From NCBI RefSeq assembly GCF_041260155.1, contig NC_091940.1:3692001-3756000 (forward strand): DNA of 64,000 nt, written 5' to 3'. The first letter of the stretch is position 1. Each line of letters begins with the position of its first letter. The position numbers were made by a program, and so were the translations under genes. Under the pieces are notes generated by a model. That model was not told the DNA's origin and searched no databases. It saw nothing but the letters and a program-made list of their open reading frames with translations. Origin of the DNA: Ptychodera flava. Lineage: Eukaryota; Hemichordata; Enteropneusta; Ptychoderidae. Positions 38,823 through 50,538 of the stretch are shown here, piece by piece.

Positions 38823-39434
38823 TGGAACAACACCAAATTTGCCAAATTTTCTAGTACAAGAACAAAGCCCATTAATTTTTTTATTCGTACTTGAATATCA
38901 CCAAGTAGAACATTTTCCACTTTATTTCTATTTACACATTTTTGTTTAAGTTGCCTGAACTGTAGTAGTCTCTTTTGATCATGTTTATTTCCTTGAAAAC
39001 TCCAGGACATTGAAATCCAACTCTAAATTTCTTCTGAATAGTTGCAAACTGTTTCATATGAGATTTCAGCTTTTATGCTGTTTCCTATCAAATCTGCTGT
39101 CATTATGTTCATGACAGAAATCGTCTTTTCTATATTTTTCACCAAGTTTGTCAACAAGCATCTGAAACTGTTTCAAATGCCTCAAATTGCATTTCAATGT
39201 GAATCTATCTGATACACCTTGAGACACTTTTTTTATAGCCCACCATTGTGGCAAGACTAATCTTCTTATTGCTTTGTCAGTATTTGTTGTCAAAGGTACA
39301 GTACCTAGCATACATGCAGAATACAAATTACTAAGCTCTAACAAAGTTTGCTTTGAGGACAACGTAAGACAAAGACTCCTTTTGATTCTCTTATCAAATG
39401 ATGGTTTATTTTGCATGTTCATTGTCTCTAACAC
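38786..39434 (-). CDS. N-terminal basic segments of the CXC/PIN unit
   Basis: Segments 39,434-39,066 and 39,010-38,786. The first holds RLVLPQWWAIKKVSQGVSDR and LKQFQMLVDKLGEKYRKDDF; the second QKRLLQFRQLKQKCVNRNKV. Both are basic and predicted helical. They probably belong upstream of the ubiquitin-like region, but their link to it is by position and strand only. Confidence 0.3.
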
Positions 39435-40115
39435 TGATACAGCACAGCGATATTTAAAGGATCATGTAGAGTCCAAACTCAAAATCTGTTTAAGGCTTCT
39501 GTTCAAAATGAAAATACGGTGAACCAGTTAAAAGCCTTCCGCTGGCCACACATCTGAATACGGACACCAGAGCGTCGCCACAGCAAACCTACCAGAACTG
39601 GAATCTTCTATGGTCCCTGTTGATACGAAAAATGGAACTCGATTAGACAAGGGCCAGTCGAGTACTGAGTAGTGCATACAATTTGATAACGCACAGGGCA
39701 AGCGAGTACGCACTTTGATAATGCCTTCCGGCCTATGATGTCGGCGTGTTGTCTTCGGTATGCACGCTGTGTGAACTGGCGTGAACTCTGGCATGAGGCC
39801 CACCTTACTAAAAATATAAGGCTTCGAAACAGTAATTTGATGAATGAAACTGCAATCAAATGTATCCCGACTGGATATAACATAAACCACAGCTACGTTG
39901 TTCGCCTAATCCAATAGATCCCGGCAATAGATCGGCTATCGACCTTGAAGACGGACAGCGGGAGGTCCTATGTTACTCTCTCGCTGTCAGATTACACAGT
40001 GGAGAGCGCGCGTGATTTTTACACTACAAAAGCGTGAACGGAAATAAAAACAAACTTAGGGACTAAAAGAGAAGTTGGTCACTTAACTAGGTATATTTTG
40101 TTCACATACACGCCT
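39435..40115. other. Region upstream of the CXC/PIN unit
   Basis: Less AT-rich than the neighbouring sequence. A 120-codon open frame on minus (39,890-39,528) has no recognisable motif. This may be the promoter and leader of the minus-strand unit; no TATA box is evident. Confidence 0.35.
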
Positions 40116-40145
40116 GGCCTTGAAAATGGGGCAGTGTTGAAGATG

Positions 40146-43100
40146 GGCCATTGCGGCTCCGGCAAAAAACGGTATTTTCCTTCTCGACCATCAGAAAATG
40201 CCAATTAGTGTACAAAAAATTGTGTGGTGAAACTTACCTCGCCAAGGAGACCGGTAATGCCACTTTTAGGAATAAAGACCTCCAAATTCGACAAAATTTA
40301 TGAAAGAAAATTTCATGAAAAATGAATCAACGGTCGCTCTCAGCTAGGTGGGGGCGCTCTTCATTCGAAATGATTTCTTTATTTAAATATGCTAATAAGG
40401 GGGTCCACTGCCAGACCATTTATCTATCACCAAGGTTGCGTTTGTTCTGTGACATATTCGTATTCAGCCAGTATAAGCTACCGGACTGTTTGACTGATCA
40501 CTTGGATTTTCTCGGGTATATGCAACAGTTTTAGGCTGGCCAAGTTACTATGGGCCATCGTGTTCAGACCATCCTACGTACACAACAGTCTTCCCGAGTA
40601 AAGTGATGTAAATAATTTACCCGTTTTTAATTTATAGCCATGCCTATGCTCCTACTGATTCGGGGCACTCACTTTTTTAAGAAGCATGTGATGAAGAGCG
40701 CCCTCTTTGGTACGATGTGAAGCAAGGGCAACCTACAACAAAGTCGAAATAGAGTCTTCAGCATCATTATTCTGTCGTGGAACTGGACAAGTGTAGTCGA
40801 CAAATGCAGAGTTTAAAGATTATTGGCTTAAATTGGGAAGAGGCCTTGGCATACAAAGGTTATATCCATATGCATCATCAGTCAGGCAGTTTTTGTCGTG
40901 CTGTGCTTTTATGGTTAAACAACAGTTCTAACAACATTTTAAAAAAGGTCCTCTCAGAAACTGCGCTCATCAGATTATGCTACAATAATATAGCTCTCTA
41001 TGGCTTCCCTGCAGGTCTAATTGACTGGCTGGCTAAATACCCATCAAATTTTTTGATGTACTCCTGTTCTCTCTTTGATATTCATTATAGACATCCGTTT
41101 ACATACAGTTCTTGATGATCCGGTTATGCATAGAAAGTGAGAAATACATTCACAGCTTATTCAAAATACTATATGAAAACTTCAAGTATTAAAATTTAAC
41201 CTGTGAAATTCCCATCATACAACTGATACGCCAACAATGTCATTAAAATACAGAATGACTGACTGACTGAATGTATAATTTATATTTCATATTTTTTCCA
41301 CCTTTGTTGCGGGGGGGGGGGGGGGGTTTGAATGTGGGGGCACTCTGTTTTCAAAAGTTGGAATATTGTAATCCACATTTTGACATCGGTAGAAAATAAT
41401 CCACCCCCAGGCCACAGAAACTGACCAGTCCCAAAATAAGGACTGAGTATTTTCAGAGACATTAAGGAATCGAATAATGGTGTGAGTTCTTCAGACTGAA
41501 AGATTCCGTATCTCTGTTTTGTCCCTCTCCTGGAAAAATGGAGAATATCTGAACGCAATGTGTTTTTCAGTGTAAAGACACCTGGGATCTCATCTACTTT
41601 CTAGTTAGGACTTCAAATGAACAAAGAAAACAACACACACTTTTAGTAAAGAATGATTCTATTATCATTATGCAAAATTTAGTCATGGACACTTTCACCT
41701 GATCTTGTCAATAGAGAATATGAAGTATTTCATTACAGAACCACATTTTTTCAAATACACCAATACTGTAAATTCTCTGTGGCTGCCAAACTGTTAACAC
41801 ATGGAAAATCTTTCTCAAAAAACACTCTTGTTTCTATTCAGTTTTAAAAATGCTTCAAAAACAAACTGAATAGAGCCAAGACTTGATGAAAGAAGAGTCT
41901 GTTTTGAAAATTAGGTCTGTAAGATGTATTCTAGCTTCACATAATACACTCTGTGTTGAAAGCCAGAAATAAATAAAGATGGGAGCAGCTCTGCTGTGAT
42001 AAACATGTATTACATTAGAATATTGTTCTGATTTTGTCAATGTGAACAAGTCATGATGAAAGGTGATCACTATTTCACTAAGACAAATTACATAACAAGG
42101 AATTTGTACACCAAATTTCAAGACAATTGGAAATGCTGTTTCTGAGAAGATTATTTGACCAAAGAAGTATGTAAATTTTACTATCATTTGAACAAATTTT
42201 CTTTATGTGACCCCCTGGGAACTAGCCCACCAAATTTCAAATTAATTTGAGGATTGGCTGGACAGATTCTTTGACTAAAAGCATACAAAACATTTCCTCA
42301 AAATTAAATGGCTTGGAGAAATGGACTTGGCTGACCCCAAAAAAGATGAGAAATTAAACACAAAATATGGCTTATTGGGGCCGTGATGGGGAAGATGGAA
42401 TGATACATTTAAATTCAAAATAAGCATCTTTCGGGGTTTATCTCACCCCTAGGTTGACTCTGGTACTTTGTGGCATGAACTTGTCTTGATTGACTCTTGA
42501 AAAATGTTAATTCTAATGTATCATACAGTAAGCACTTCAAGAACGTTCTCTGTGCATGGTCCCAGTCATATATGCAATTAACGGTAGGCTGCATATGTGA
42601 GCAGCAAATTTCTTCTGGGACACCGAGTGTAAGAAAAGAAATTCCAGCTTCAACATGTTTTGGTGATGTGGTCATAATAGCACTGCTTACAGCCAGTGAG
42701 AAAGCAGCAGAGTGTCTGGAATCTAAATCTAAATGTAAAAGGAGAGCCAGTGTACCTATTACCTATGACCACTTTCCTAGAATTTGTTCAAATTGGTGAT
42801 TGTGTAAAAGAAAGTCATTTTAGAAAGATATTCACGTATTGGTGTTACTTTGTATTTTAAATGTTTCGCCTGAAATTCTGCAATACGAGTTAACACTGTC
42901 TTCACACTTGCGTACGGTGTACACTCTGCGTTTTCAATGTTTTTTTCAGTATCACACCAGACGTTGTTCTGATTCCTGTTAGCGTGATCTCATCGAATAC
43001 TTTGCGGCAGTGAGGTTGTAATCATGTAGATAGCAATTATTGTCAAAAAACGTTATGTGGATTTTGTGCATAGGGTATTATAGTCACTCGTTACTCGCAA

Positions 43101-43730
43101 TATTAAGATTATTGCTGTGACGTCATCTTATCTCATAAATAATTCATAGCAACACAAATGTTGCTAGGTGACCAAGTCTGTGAATCTCGGGATAACCCCA
43201 TTACGTCCAAGGGTAGGAAAAGAGGTGGGAAATAAAAAACCACTCCGTTGACTGCTAAAAACTTCCGACTGACGAGAAATATCCCGCAGTTAACAACTGG
43301 ATAACCTTCAAACCCTATAGATTTTTCAAATTTGCGAAGCCTACTTTCTACATAAATTTCACGTGAAAAACTACTGTTCGATCGGAATTCTGTGCCTTGA
43401 ACATGCCCCATCCAATGAGAACACTATTCAAGAATATCCACGTCGAGTTTCCTTCACAAATTCTGTTATGTTGTGAAGAAATCGAATCTTACACAAGAGT
43501 TTGATTTTTTCAAAGCAAAACATAATTTTTAAAAGAAACGACGTGTAGGTGCTCTCGTGTGGCACTTTGATGCTACTTTAATGATCAAATATGGGTTTCA
43601 CAGAGTTTTCACTTGGATTCAGTTGTCAACTATGAGTCATCCTGCAAGTACCCTAGCCGGGTCATTATACCTGGTCATTGTACCGAACACGCTATAGAAT
43701 CAGTGTTGATAGTCGCGCCAGCGGCTTACT
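40146..43730. other. Intergenic, mostly featureless
   Basis: Near 40,243 on minus there is a good splice-donor sequence (GAG|GTAAGT) that could end a 5' exon, but no protein context supports it. A 17-base G run lies at 41,311-41,327. At 42,100-42,290 two imperfect copies of a unit with 'caccaaatttca' and 'atttgac/tttgac' occur. No gene recognised. Confidence 0.4.
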
Positions 43731-43810
43731 GACTACGCATGCGCTTATTCATAATATACTATGCGAGTAACCGGAAGTGTACCCTTCTTTCATGGGCGCC
43801 GCCATGTTTT
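43730..43810 (-). promoter_or_regulatory. CpG-type core promoter with NRF1, ETS and YY1 motifs
   Basis: Within 75 bp there are an NRF1-type palindrome ACGCATGCGC (43,735-43,744), an ETS site CCGGAAGT (43,771-43,778) and a YY1/start-codon motif GCCGCCATG (43,798-43,806). On minus this reads ATGGCGGCGCCCATGAAAGA, starting an 18-codon frame at 43,805 that resembles the first coding exon of a housekeeping gene. I could not find the following exon, so the gene itself is unassigned. Plus-strand initiation is also possible. Confidence 0.4.
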
Positions 43811-46060
43811 TTTTTGAGTACTCGTAAATAAACAAAAACGAAACAAATTACCATTATATACATGCCTCTTATAAAATATACCTCTTTTATTAGCCAGTAA
43901 ATGTTATTATGCACCTTGTCGCTGATACAAAATATCGTTAATATAGATAGAGGGAGAAAACTGTCGTGCATATGAACGGGGGCATACGCAAGAATGCTGG
44001 GATTGAATTATAGAAGAGCGCCCCCTGTGTCAATAATTAGATTCAAAAATTGCCAGTTTTAAGACGGAACGTTAAGTTTTCAGCTTGCAAGTGGTAGGTG
44101 GGCAGTGCGGTACCATTGCAATGATAATGATCGCATAATACGTCCCTTGTTTATCGCAATAGGCTATTATCATTGTAAAAATTGCCAATTTTTGTCCAAA
44201 ATTTTTACACGCTACAGAAAATCTATACCTGCCCTGCTGCAGGGTTTGACGTCGTGTACGTACGTGAACTGCTTTCATCAGAGTGAAACTGGGCATAGTT
44301 GTCATATAAACGTTTATGAAGTAACAATTACAGTTTATCATGAATCAATACAAATAACATTGCCAATCTTTAATAACCCCTGGCGCGACACCAAGGGCTG
44401 AGCCCTATATAATATTAGCTTTATAACGAAATGGAATCTTCGCCCGAGTTACAACTACGCTTCTAAATATTGATAACTCTGAAGGTATTTTTGTACTGTA
44501 TTGTTGAGATGAGAAGTATTAAAGTGTCAAGAACTGTTCATCCACCGCGTGTCAAGAGAAGGGAGAGGAGACCGTTTATTCTACAGAAAATACAGTTCTT
44601 TTATGTGAAAATATCACAATATTTATTCCAAAGGATTGGGAAATACGTAGAGTACTCGTACTGGTCCAGGTAAGTTGCTGGGAGATAGATTATACACAAA
44701 CATAGATGTGAAAGTGAGCTGAACAAAGTATAACATCAGCCGGGATATGGACTGTTTGACCGCTAACTGGTTTTATAATAATTTCTTTCGAAGAGTTTTG
44801 AGGAAGTAGGGTATGCGTAGTTTTTACATGAAAGTGAACTTTTTGAAATGGAGGCAGCTCTGACTTTGTAGGGCTATAAGATCACACAATATATTTAATA
44901 TTGTTGACAAAATCTATGGCTAATGGCCAATTTTTTCCGTTGACGCAATAATTTGTCGACCAATCCTATCAATCACCGTCAGGTGACATCACTTGCAATC
45001 GGTATCGATGAAATCCATAATATTTATATATTTTAACCGACATGTACGCTAATATCGCCCGGCGTACATAAGTTACTATCAGTAGTGTATTGTAGGACAA
45101 GTGACCTTTGGCGTATTGCGGGCCGAACGCTTGGCGCAGCCGTGCGTCTGTGTTGATGAAATCTTACAATTTTTTTCAAGTTATGAAAATAGAACGCTGA
45201 CGATTTCAAGATTTGTGAGACTAGAACTGTCTCCCAGCATCTATTTCAATACCCTGACTATTTAGCAATTATCAGTGAACCAATTACACGTCCAATAGAT
45301 TATCAATTGCGAGTCCATAGAATTGGAAGCGATATCAGATTCGATTTCGTAAGTCCATAACCTCTGCAAATCTTGCCAAATTCAATCACTTTATACTGAC
45401 CTGTATAGACCTTCAGTGGCAAGTGTAAGCCATGGAAATCCACTCGCACATGAATCTTGAATATACCTCACTACTTTCGTGAAGACATAAGTGTCGGCAC
45501 GGTCTTTCCACGAACTGTACCGTAGTGTCAGTGTGCGTTGTTGCAGTTTGTAACTATAATCTATACGCAACTTTGCAACGAAATTATTAATGGTGCAACT
45601 TTAGTCTAATCATGAACATTGATCATCGCAAAGCTGAGAAGGTAACACCGCTGTGTTATTATACATTACTCAAAATAGAAGAATTGCTACTTCAACATTA
45701 TTTGGGTTGACATTGTAACTGAAGTAGTTTCGTATTTTCTTCTACGTTGTAAAAGCATCATCGTATGAAGATGTATTTTCTCAGTGAAGTAAAACGTCGA
45801 TGTAAACTAAAGAGAAGGGTATGATTGGGAAAACGTTTTTTTTTTCCTTCAGAAACGTCTGTTTTATTAGGTATTGGACCAACAGCTTTTTTACCAAAAA
45901 GCGATGAGGTATAAGTCCACTAGGCTACCTGAAGTTGAAATCCCAAAATCTTTATGTGATCATTTGCGAATAGACGCTCCAAGTCTTAAATGACTGTCGG
46001 TATGTATCATAAGTCTGCTTGATTTACCTACCTTTATTTTTCAGAAATATTGAGAATCTT
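43811..46060. other. Intergenic, one possible non-coding or first exon
   Basis: A plus-strand open frame at 44,508-44,670 (MRSIKVSRTVHPPRVKRRER...) ends in a consensus donor 'tccag|gtaagt' (donor GT at about 44,671). It could be a short first exon, but no partner exon was found. The rest shows nothing recognisable. Confidence 0.3.
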
Positions 46061-46064
46061 GATG

Positions 46065-46324
46065 TGTCACACAGGCGTTATGTGGACCGGGTAGTTGTAA
46101 AAGTGTAGTTTATACTGTGGGTTTATGAGAGTCTTCCGCATCAAACAAGGTAACTGATTTTCGGATTTGTGTTTATATTTCGACTACAACGGGCAGTTTT
46201 ATTTGCAGGCCAGACAAGTTCATTTCACACCTTTGTGGTAAGGCTACGTATCATAATGTCGAAACGTAGCATAAACTACACTTTTTACAAACTACCCGGT
46301 CCACATAACGCCTGTGGTGTGTCA
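46065..46324. mobile_element. MITE, 260 bp, about 48-bp inverted ends
   Basis: Left end TGTCACACAGGCGTTATGTG continuing 'gaccgggtagttgtaaaa'; right end is its complement (ttttacaaactacccggtcc, then acataacgcctgtggtgtgtca) with few differences. No coding capacity. Target-site duplication not resolved. Confidence 0.85.
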
Positions 46325-46802
46325 ATCAAACCTAAAGACATTATTCCATGATTGAGGCTGAGAATCTTTTCGATCACCGAACACTGTTCTTTGATTTCTA
46401 ACCGATGGAGTGACAATGTTGCGATGACAACCAGCAGTCGACCAATGAAGATGACGCTCCTGCCATTAGATAGTGACGATGGTCATTTTCAGCCAATCGG
46501 GAAGGGTTAGCATTGACATGATGTATACCCAAGAATCATGGGAAATATTCATTGTCAGGGCTCTCTGCGAAACTGGCTTGTTCTCGAATTTCGAATGTCG
46601 TAAGAACAAAGGCCGGGTTAGATGTGATGCAAGGCCGACGCGTCGTTATTATAAATCATGTGAGTGCGTAATCAACGTTCGAAACACTTCCTGTATTTGC
46701 TTTTAATTAAATGTTTGTGATGTCATTCTGAAAACTGCTTTACCAGTCTACGTTTAGAGGTGCAGAAGAAGATAATATTCCAATCGTTCAAAACACACAT
46801 AA

Positions 46803-48772
46803 GGGATGGACCATTAGACCTTGGGAGGGGGGGGTGGTCACAATGAAATTGTGAAAATTTTTTTTTTACTATTGTAAATTTCTGAATTTTTTTTTTTCCA
46901 ATTGAGATTAGCTGTGCAAATTTTTTTTTCAGAGTAAATTTTCAGATTATAATTTTTTTTTAGTTCGTCGCTGTCTGAAGATAAAGAGGGCAAAGATGTG
47001 GTGCCAAGCACCACAAGCGGCCACGAAGCGGTCACGGGGGGGGGGGGGGAGGTCAGGAGATGGGTGTCCCCCTGCTGCCGTTGGAGCTTTGAAAAATAAA
47101 GGTTAAAATGGTGTTATTTGGTGGCACTTGGGGAGTATTTTTGCGGGGGTGGTCAGGAGGGGGGTGTCCCCCTCCTGCTGTTGGAGCTTTTGAAAAATAG
47201 AGATAAAAATGGTGTTATTTGGTGGCACTTGGGGAGTATTTTGGCGGGGGGAGGTCAGGAGGGGGTGTCCCCCTCCTGCCGTTGGAGCTTTTGAAAAATG
47301 GAGATTAAAATGGTGTTATTTGGTGGCACTTGGGGAGTATTTTTGCGGGGGGTGGTCAGGAGGGGGTTTCCCCCTCCTGCTATTGGAGCTTTTGAAAAAT
47401 GGAGATTAAAATGGTGTTATTTGGTGGCACTTGGGGAGTACTTTGGCGGGGGGAGGTCAGGAGGGGGGTGTCCCCCCTCCTGCTGTTGGAGCTTTTAAAA
47501 AATAGAGATAAAAATGGTGTTATTTGGTGGTACTTTGGGAGCATTTTTTTCGGATAACACATCTTCCTCTGAAACATGGTCTTCTTGCTCCTCAGTAGCT
47601 TCCTATAGTTTTGAAAATTGACTATTTTGGTTCCTGGCTTCCCTTTCTACTGCGTGGTGAAATGCCTACATTCACCCCACCAAACATCATGCATATCTCA
47701 TGATTTACAATTGATTTTGACAAGCTGAGAAGCTAAAATAAGCTAAATAATATAGTTAAATTTGCATATTTGTGTTTTTAGAGCAATTGATGGACTTTTT
47801 TGATCAAAACATCTAATTCGCTGTAGCAGCATGTCCAAATTGATTGGATGTGTATAGATGTGTTGAAATTTCAATATTTGTCTTTTTAGGGCAATTTATG
47901 CCATTCATGGTCAAAAAATCTGTATTCTCTTAAAGGGCTTGTCCAATTTCTTTGAAATTTGCTACACAAAAACGATTATTCATGCAGATTTATTCAGTAT
48001 ATTTGCTATCGAGAAACTTTCAAAGTTCAACCCTTTTGTGTGTTTTTGTGTTGGGATTTGTTGGATAGATGGCATTCTACGTAGTGTATTGTTGAATGTT
48101 AAAACATGTGTTGCTGTTGTTTTTTGAGGCTGTTTTTTGAGAAAAAAGAATTGAAAATGCCTTTTTAAAAGCAAAATAATACATAATGACTTGATATGTT
48201 TTTTATCATTATTGACGTGTTTCTACTTGTTCACCCATTCTTGCATTCATCATTGCAATAAAATGCTGTGAAAAAAATGAAACTGATGTAGCCTGCATCT
48301 GTTTACCTTGATCTTAAAAGGCAAATACAACTTTCTGTCTTGACAAGCATACCATAGTTTCAATGTTTTACCTAGTGTACCTGCTTGGTTTGTACGCAGG
48401 AAACAAGTAGAAAACAGGCTCTATAATTTCATAATTTTCAAGTGATCAGAATACAAAAGTCCTGAAAAGATAAGATAATCACAACTTCCAGTATAAGGGA
48501 TACAGTCACTCTAAATGTATAAATTACAATTAAAAATGTGCCTGGAGGATGTACTAAAAAATACAGAAAGTTGCTTTCTGTCGGTAAAATCTAAAAAAAA
48601 ATTCAAATTTTAAAGACTTTTGCAGATTTTTTTTTATGCCTTTGTCTTCTGATTTATTTTTTTTTTATTTTGCAAACTAGTTTGAAGATTTTTTTTTTCC
48701 TAACTTTTTGCTCTGAAAATTTTTTTTTTCTGTTTTTGACCACCCCCCCTCCAAGATCTAATGGTCCGTCCC
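46803..48772. mobile_element. Harbinger-like non-autonomous element, 1.97 kb, with internal minisatellite
   Basis: Ends are inverted: left GGGATGGACCATTAGACCTT followed by a G-run and 'tggtca'; right is the complement, finishing 'atctaatggtccgtccc'. Flanks are TAA on both sides (46,800-46,802 and 48,773-48,775), the TWA target duplication of PIF/Harbinger. Sub-terminal T-runs occur symmetrically as complements. No transposase frame. The ends differ from those of the 17.4-kb element, so this is another family. Confidence 0.85.
47040..47560. repeat. G-rich 101-bp minisatellite inside the element
   Basis: Five units with 'ggtcagga' starting at 47,051, 47,151, 47,253, 47,354 and 47,455, so a period of about 101 bp. 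Each unit has a G-run, a 'gtgtccccctcctgctgttg' block that can pair with the neighbouring 'aggagggg', and 'aaaatggtgttatttggtgg'. Open frames across it are repeat artefacts. Confidence 0.95.
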
Positions 48773-48865
48773 TAATACGACACCTCACCTCAGACGACGA
48801 GGACTTTGAATGGACCACCGTGACAGCACTAATAAAATCCGTGTATTCTATGCAGGTTTGTACGC

Positions 48866-49011
48866 AACACGATTTGGAACTAATTTGGGATAATTGGATC
48901 TTCATATTTTTCAAATTTCTCAAAATTGTTAGGTTCCATATAACTGAATGTGGCAATATTACAAATTACTATTAAATGCAATGATTAACTTGAAGTAGTC
49001 CCAATCGTGTT
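48866..49011. mobile_element. MITE with AACACGATT ends, copy 2
   Basis: Left end AACACGATTTGGAACTAATT continuing 'tgggataattgg', then 'tcttcatatttttcaaatttctcaa', as in 23,518-23,650; right end 'gtcccaatcgtgtt'. It is about 146 bp, shorter than the 23.5-kb copy because the 'agcttatatttgtgg' part is missing. Confidence 0.75.
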
Positions 49012-50256
49012 ACCCGTTGGTTTGTTCGTACAGCTGTTACGAGATCTTTTGGGCTTAACGAGACTGGCGTTGTTTTATTCCGCAGTACAAAAACCACTGA
49101 CTAAGCAACGAAAACCATTTGCAAACACATACAATTGCCATCCCATAGGAAAGTTGCTTAATCAGTATTTGCATCAATACAGTTGATTTGTTTAATCCGC
49201 CTAACTATTTGTTTCACACCAAAGATTAAATTAATCTTACGCCAAATAAAAAAATAAGCTTATATTTGTTTCCGGTAACCTGCCTGGAAAATTAAGACAG
49301 ACAGGTCGGCGGATTTTTTTGCTGAGAATTTACTCAAAACGTTTTTGAAATGTCCAGGGTGTGTGTTTATAAGGTTGGTAGAGTTATTGGAAACAAACAG
49401 ATTTTTTTTATTTGGCCCTACAAATCAAATCATAAGTTCTTTCTCAACCTAAACAACATACTTGAATTTTCAAACATCTTATTCAAATGATAGATCTCTT
49501 CTCAGCGATGAAGTATCTAATTCAAATTGTGATATATTCCACAGTATCGAAACTTTTTTTACTGATGTAAGATTGTCGCAATTATACCTAGTACCTTAGC
49601 CATCTTTTACCCCTTTTTATAAAATAATTATTTTGTAATCATTTCAGAAGAAAACGTGCAAATGCAGTTTTTTACAAAACTGGCAGAAATGTGCTGCGAT
49701 TCATTCGGTAAATAACATAACACAGTATGAAAAGTGAAAAATAATGTTCATAGATCAAACCATGAAAGTTTTCGCTAATTCGTAAAAATGCACCCGCTAT
49801 TTCGTCACTGAGAGGAAAGAACAAGGATTGAGTTATTTCCGTATGCTGTTAGAGATACGGCTGTACGCAGTAAGGTGTGCTAGTTATGAAATTTAGACGA
49901 TCACCGACAATGGGCCTCTACAAATCCGACATATACAACTCACACAAAATGGAAAGCTGGATAAGTGTCAAGGTATATGGATGACAGCTAGTAATTTCGC
50001 AAACTAACTCATTCCTCAACTATATCTTCATAGGAACGACGCGTTTCAGGCGTTTCTCCAACTTCTGTTGTCAAAGGTCAGGTCATGTTTGTTCAGGCAG
50101 AACAGGCCTTTAGTAGAGGCACTTTAATAAATGGAAAACAACTACAACAGCTTTAGTCTGCCCACTGTTTTGACTTCTCAAAAGAGTGATTTCGGACAGG
50201 AACACTTGCACTTGTAACATAACTGTCTGTAATTTCTTCTCAGTGTGACCTTGCTC
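49012..50256. other. Intergenic, nothing recognised
   Basis: AT-rich sequence without long open frames, splice-framed exons, RNA-gene motifs or repeat structure that I can see. Confidence 0.5.
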
Positions 50257-50538
50257 AGGGCCTTGTCACACCTTGACGATTTGGCCAGCATATTCCGACG
50301 TATCAAAATTCTCTAAAACTCTGGCTTCGCTGAACTACGATGTATTTTGGGCATATACATAGCGTATTCATAACGACTTCGCCATAAAACGGAGTACTAC
50401 GACGTATACCAGCGTGCTTCAGCGTGTCTTAACTTATACAGACTTACCCATAACGAATTCGACGTGCGCCTAGCGTTTTCGCCAAATTTTTCATACGTTG
50501 GCATACGCTGGCTAAATCGTCAAGGCGTAACAGGGTCT
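50257..50538. mobile_element. MITE, 280 bp
   Basis: Left AGGGCCTTGTCACACCTTGA then 'cgatttggccagc'; right end complement of 'gctggctaaatcgtcaaggcgtaacagggtct'. About 45 bp of imperfect inverted repeat. The interior has several 'cgtat' and 'gcgt' motifs but no coding frame. Confidence 0.8.

Larger units (their letters stand above)
32612..39434 (-). mobile_element. Multidomain UBL / OTU-like / PIN-like / CXC unit, apparently decayed
   Basis: A 6.8-kb block on minus in which one long protein can be followed through roughly ten open segments in changing frames, nearly without gaps. N to C order: a basic segment (39.4-38.8 kb), ubiquitin-like plus Cys-rich region (38.8-38.1), a conserved helical core (38.0-36.9), OTU-like domain (36.8-36.2), linker (36.1-35.6), a 'LDEAHE' region (35.3-34.4), PIN/XPG-like domain (34.4-33.2) and a C-terminal CXC domain (33.15-32.6). 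From memory, proteins of this layout occur in many copies in cnidarian, mollusc and hemichordate genomes, sometimes named tesmin/TSO1-like CXC proteins; that, and the direct repeats outside it, suggest a mobile origin, but neither terminal inverted repeats nor a known transposase were found. Frame changes could be short introns in part, but most look like decay. Confidence 0.55.
32347..40145. repeat. Similar 28-bp direct repeats flanking the CXC/PIN unit
   Basis: The first copy (32,347-32,375) reads GGCCTTGCATTTGGGGCAGT and continues 'gttgaaatg'; the second (40,116-40,145) reads GGCCTTGAAAATGGGGCAGT and continues 'gttgaagatg'. They differ at about four positions, are in the same orientation and are 7.7 kb apart, outside all the coding-like segments of the unit. 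They could be element ends, a target duplication of unusual length, or unrelated dispersed sequence. Confidence 0.45.

Noticed and set aside
39528-39890. Minus-strand 120-codon frame upstream of the CXC/PIN unit
   Set aside because: No similarity in composition or motif to the unit, and no acceptable link to its first segment; treated as upstream non-coding DNA.
42415-42799. Overlapping 86- and 100-codon frames on opposite strands
   Set aside because: No splice sites, motifs or start context; neither strand looks coding.
47209-47577. Gly/Trp-rich repeated open frames
   Set aside because: They follow the 101-bp minisatellite inside a TIR element and have no independent support.
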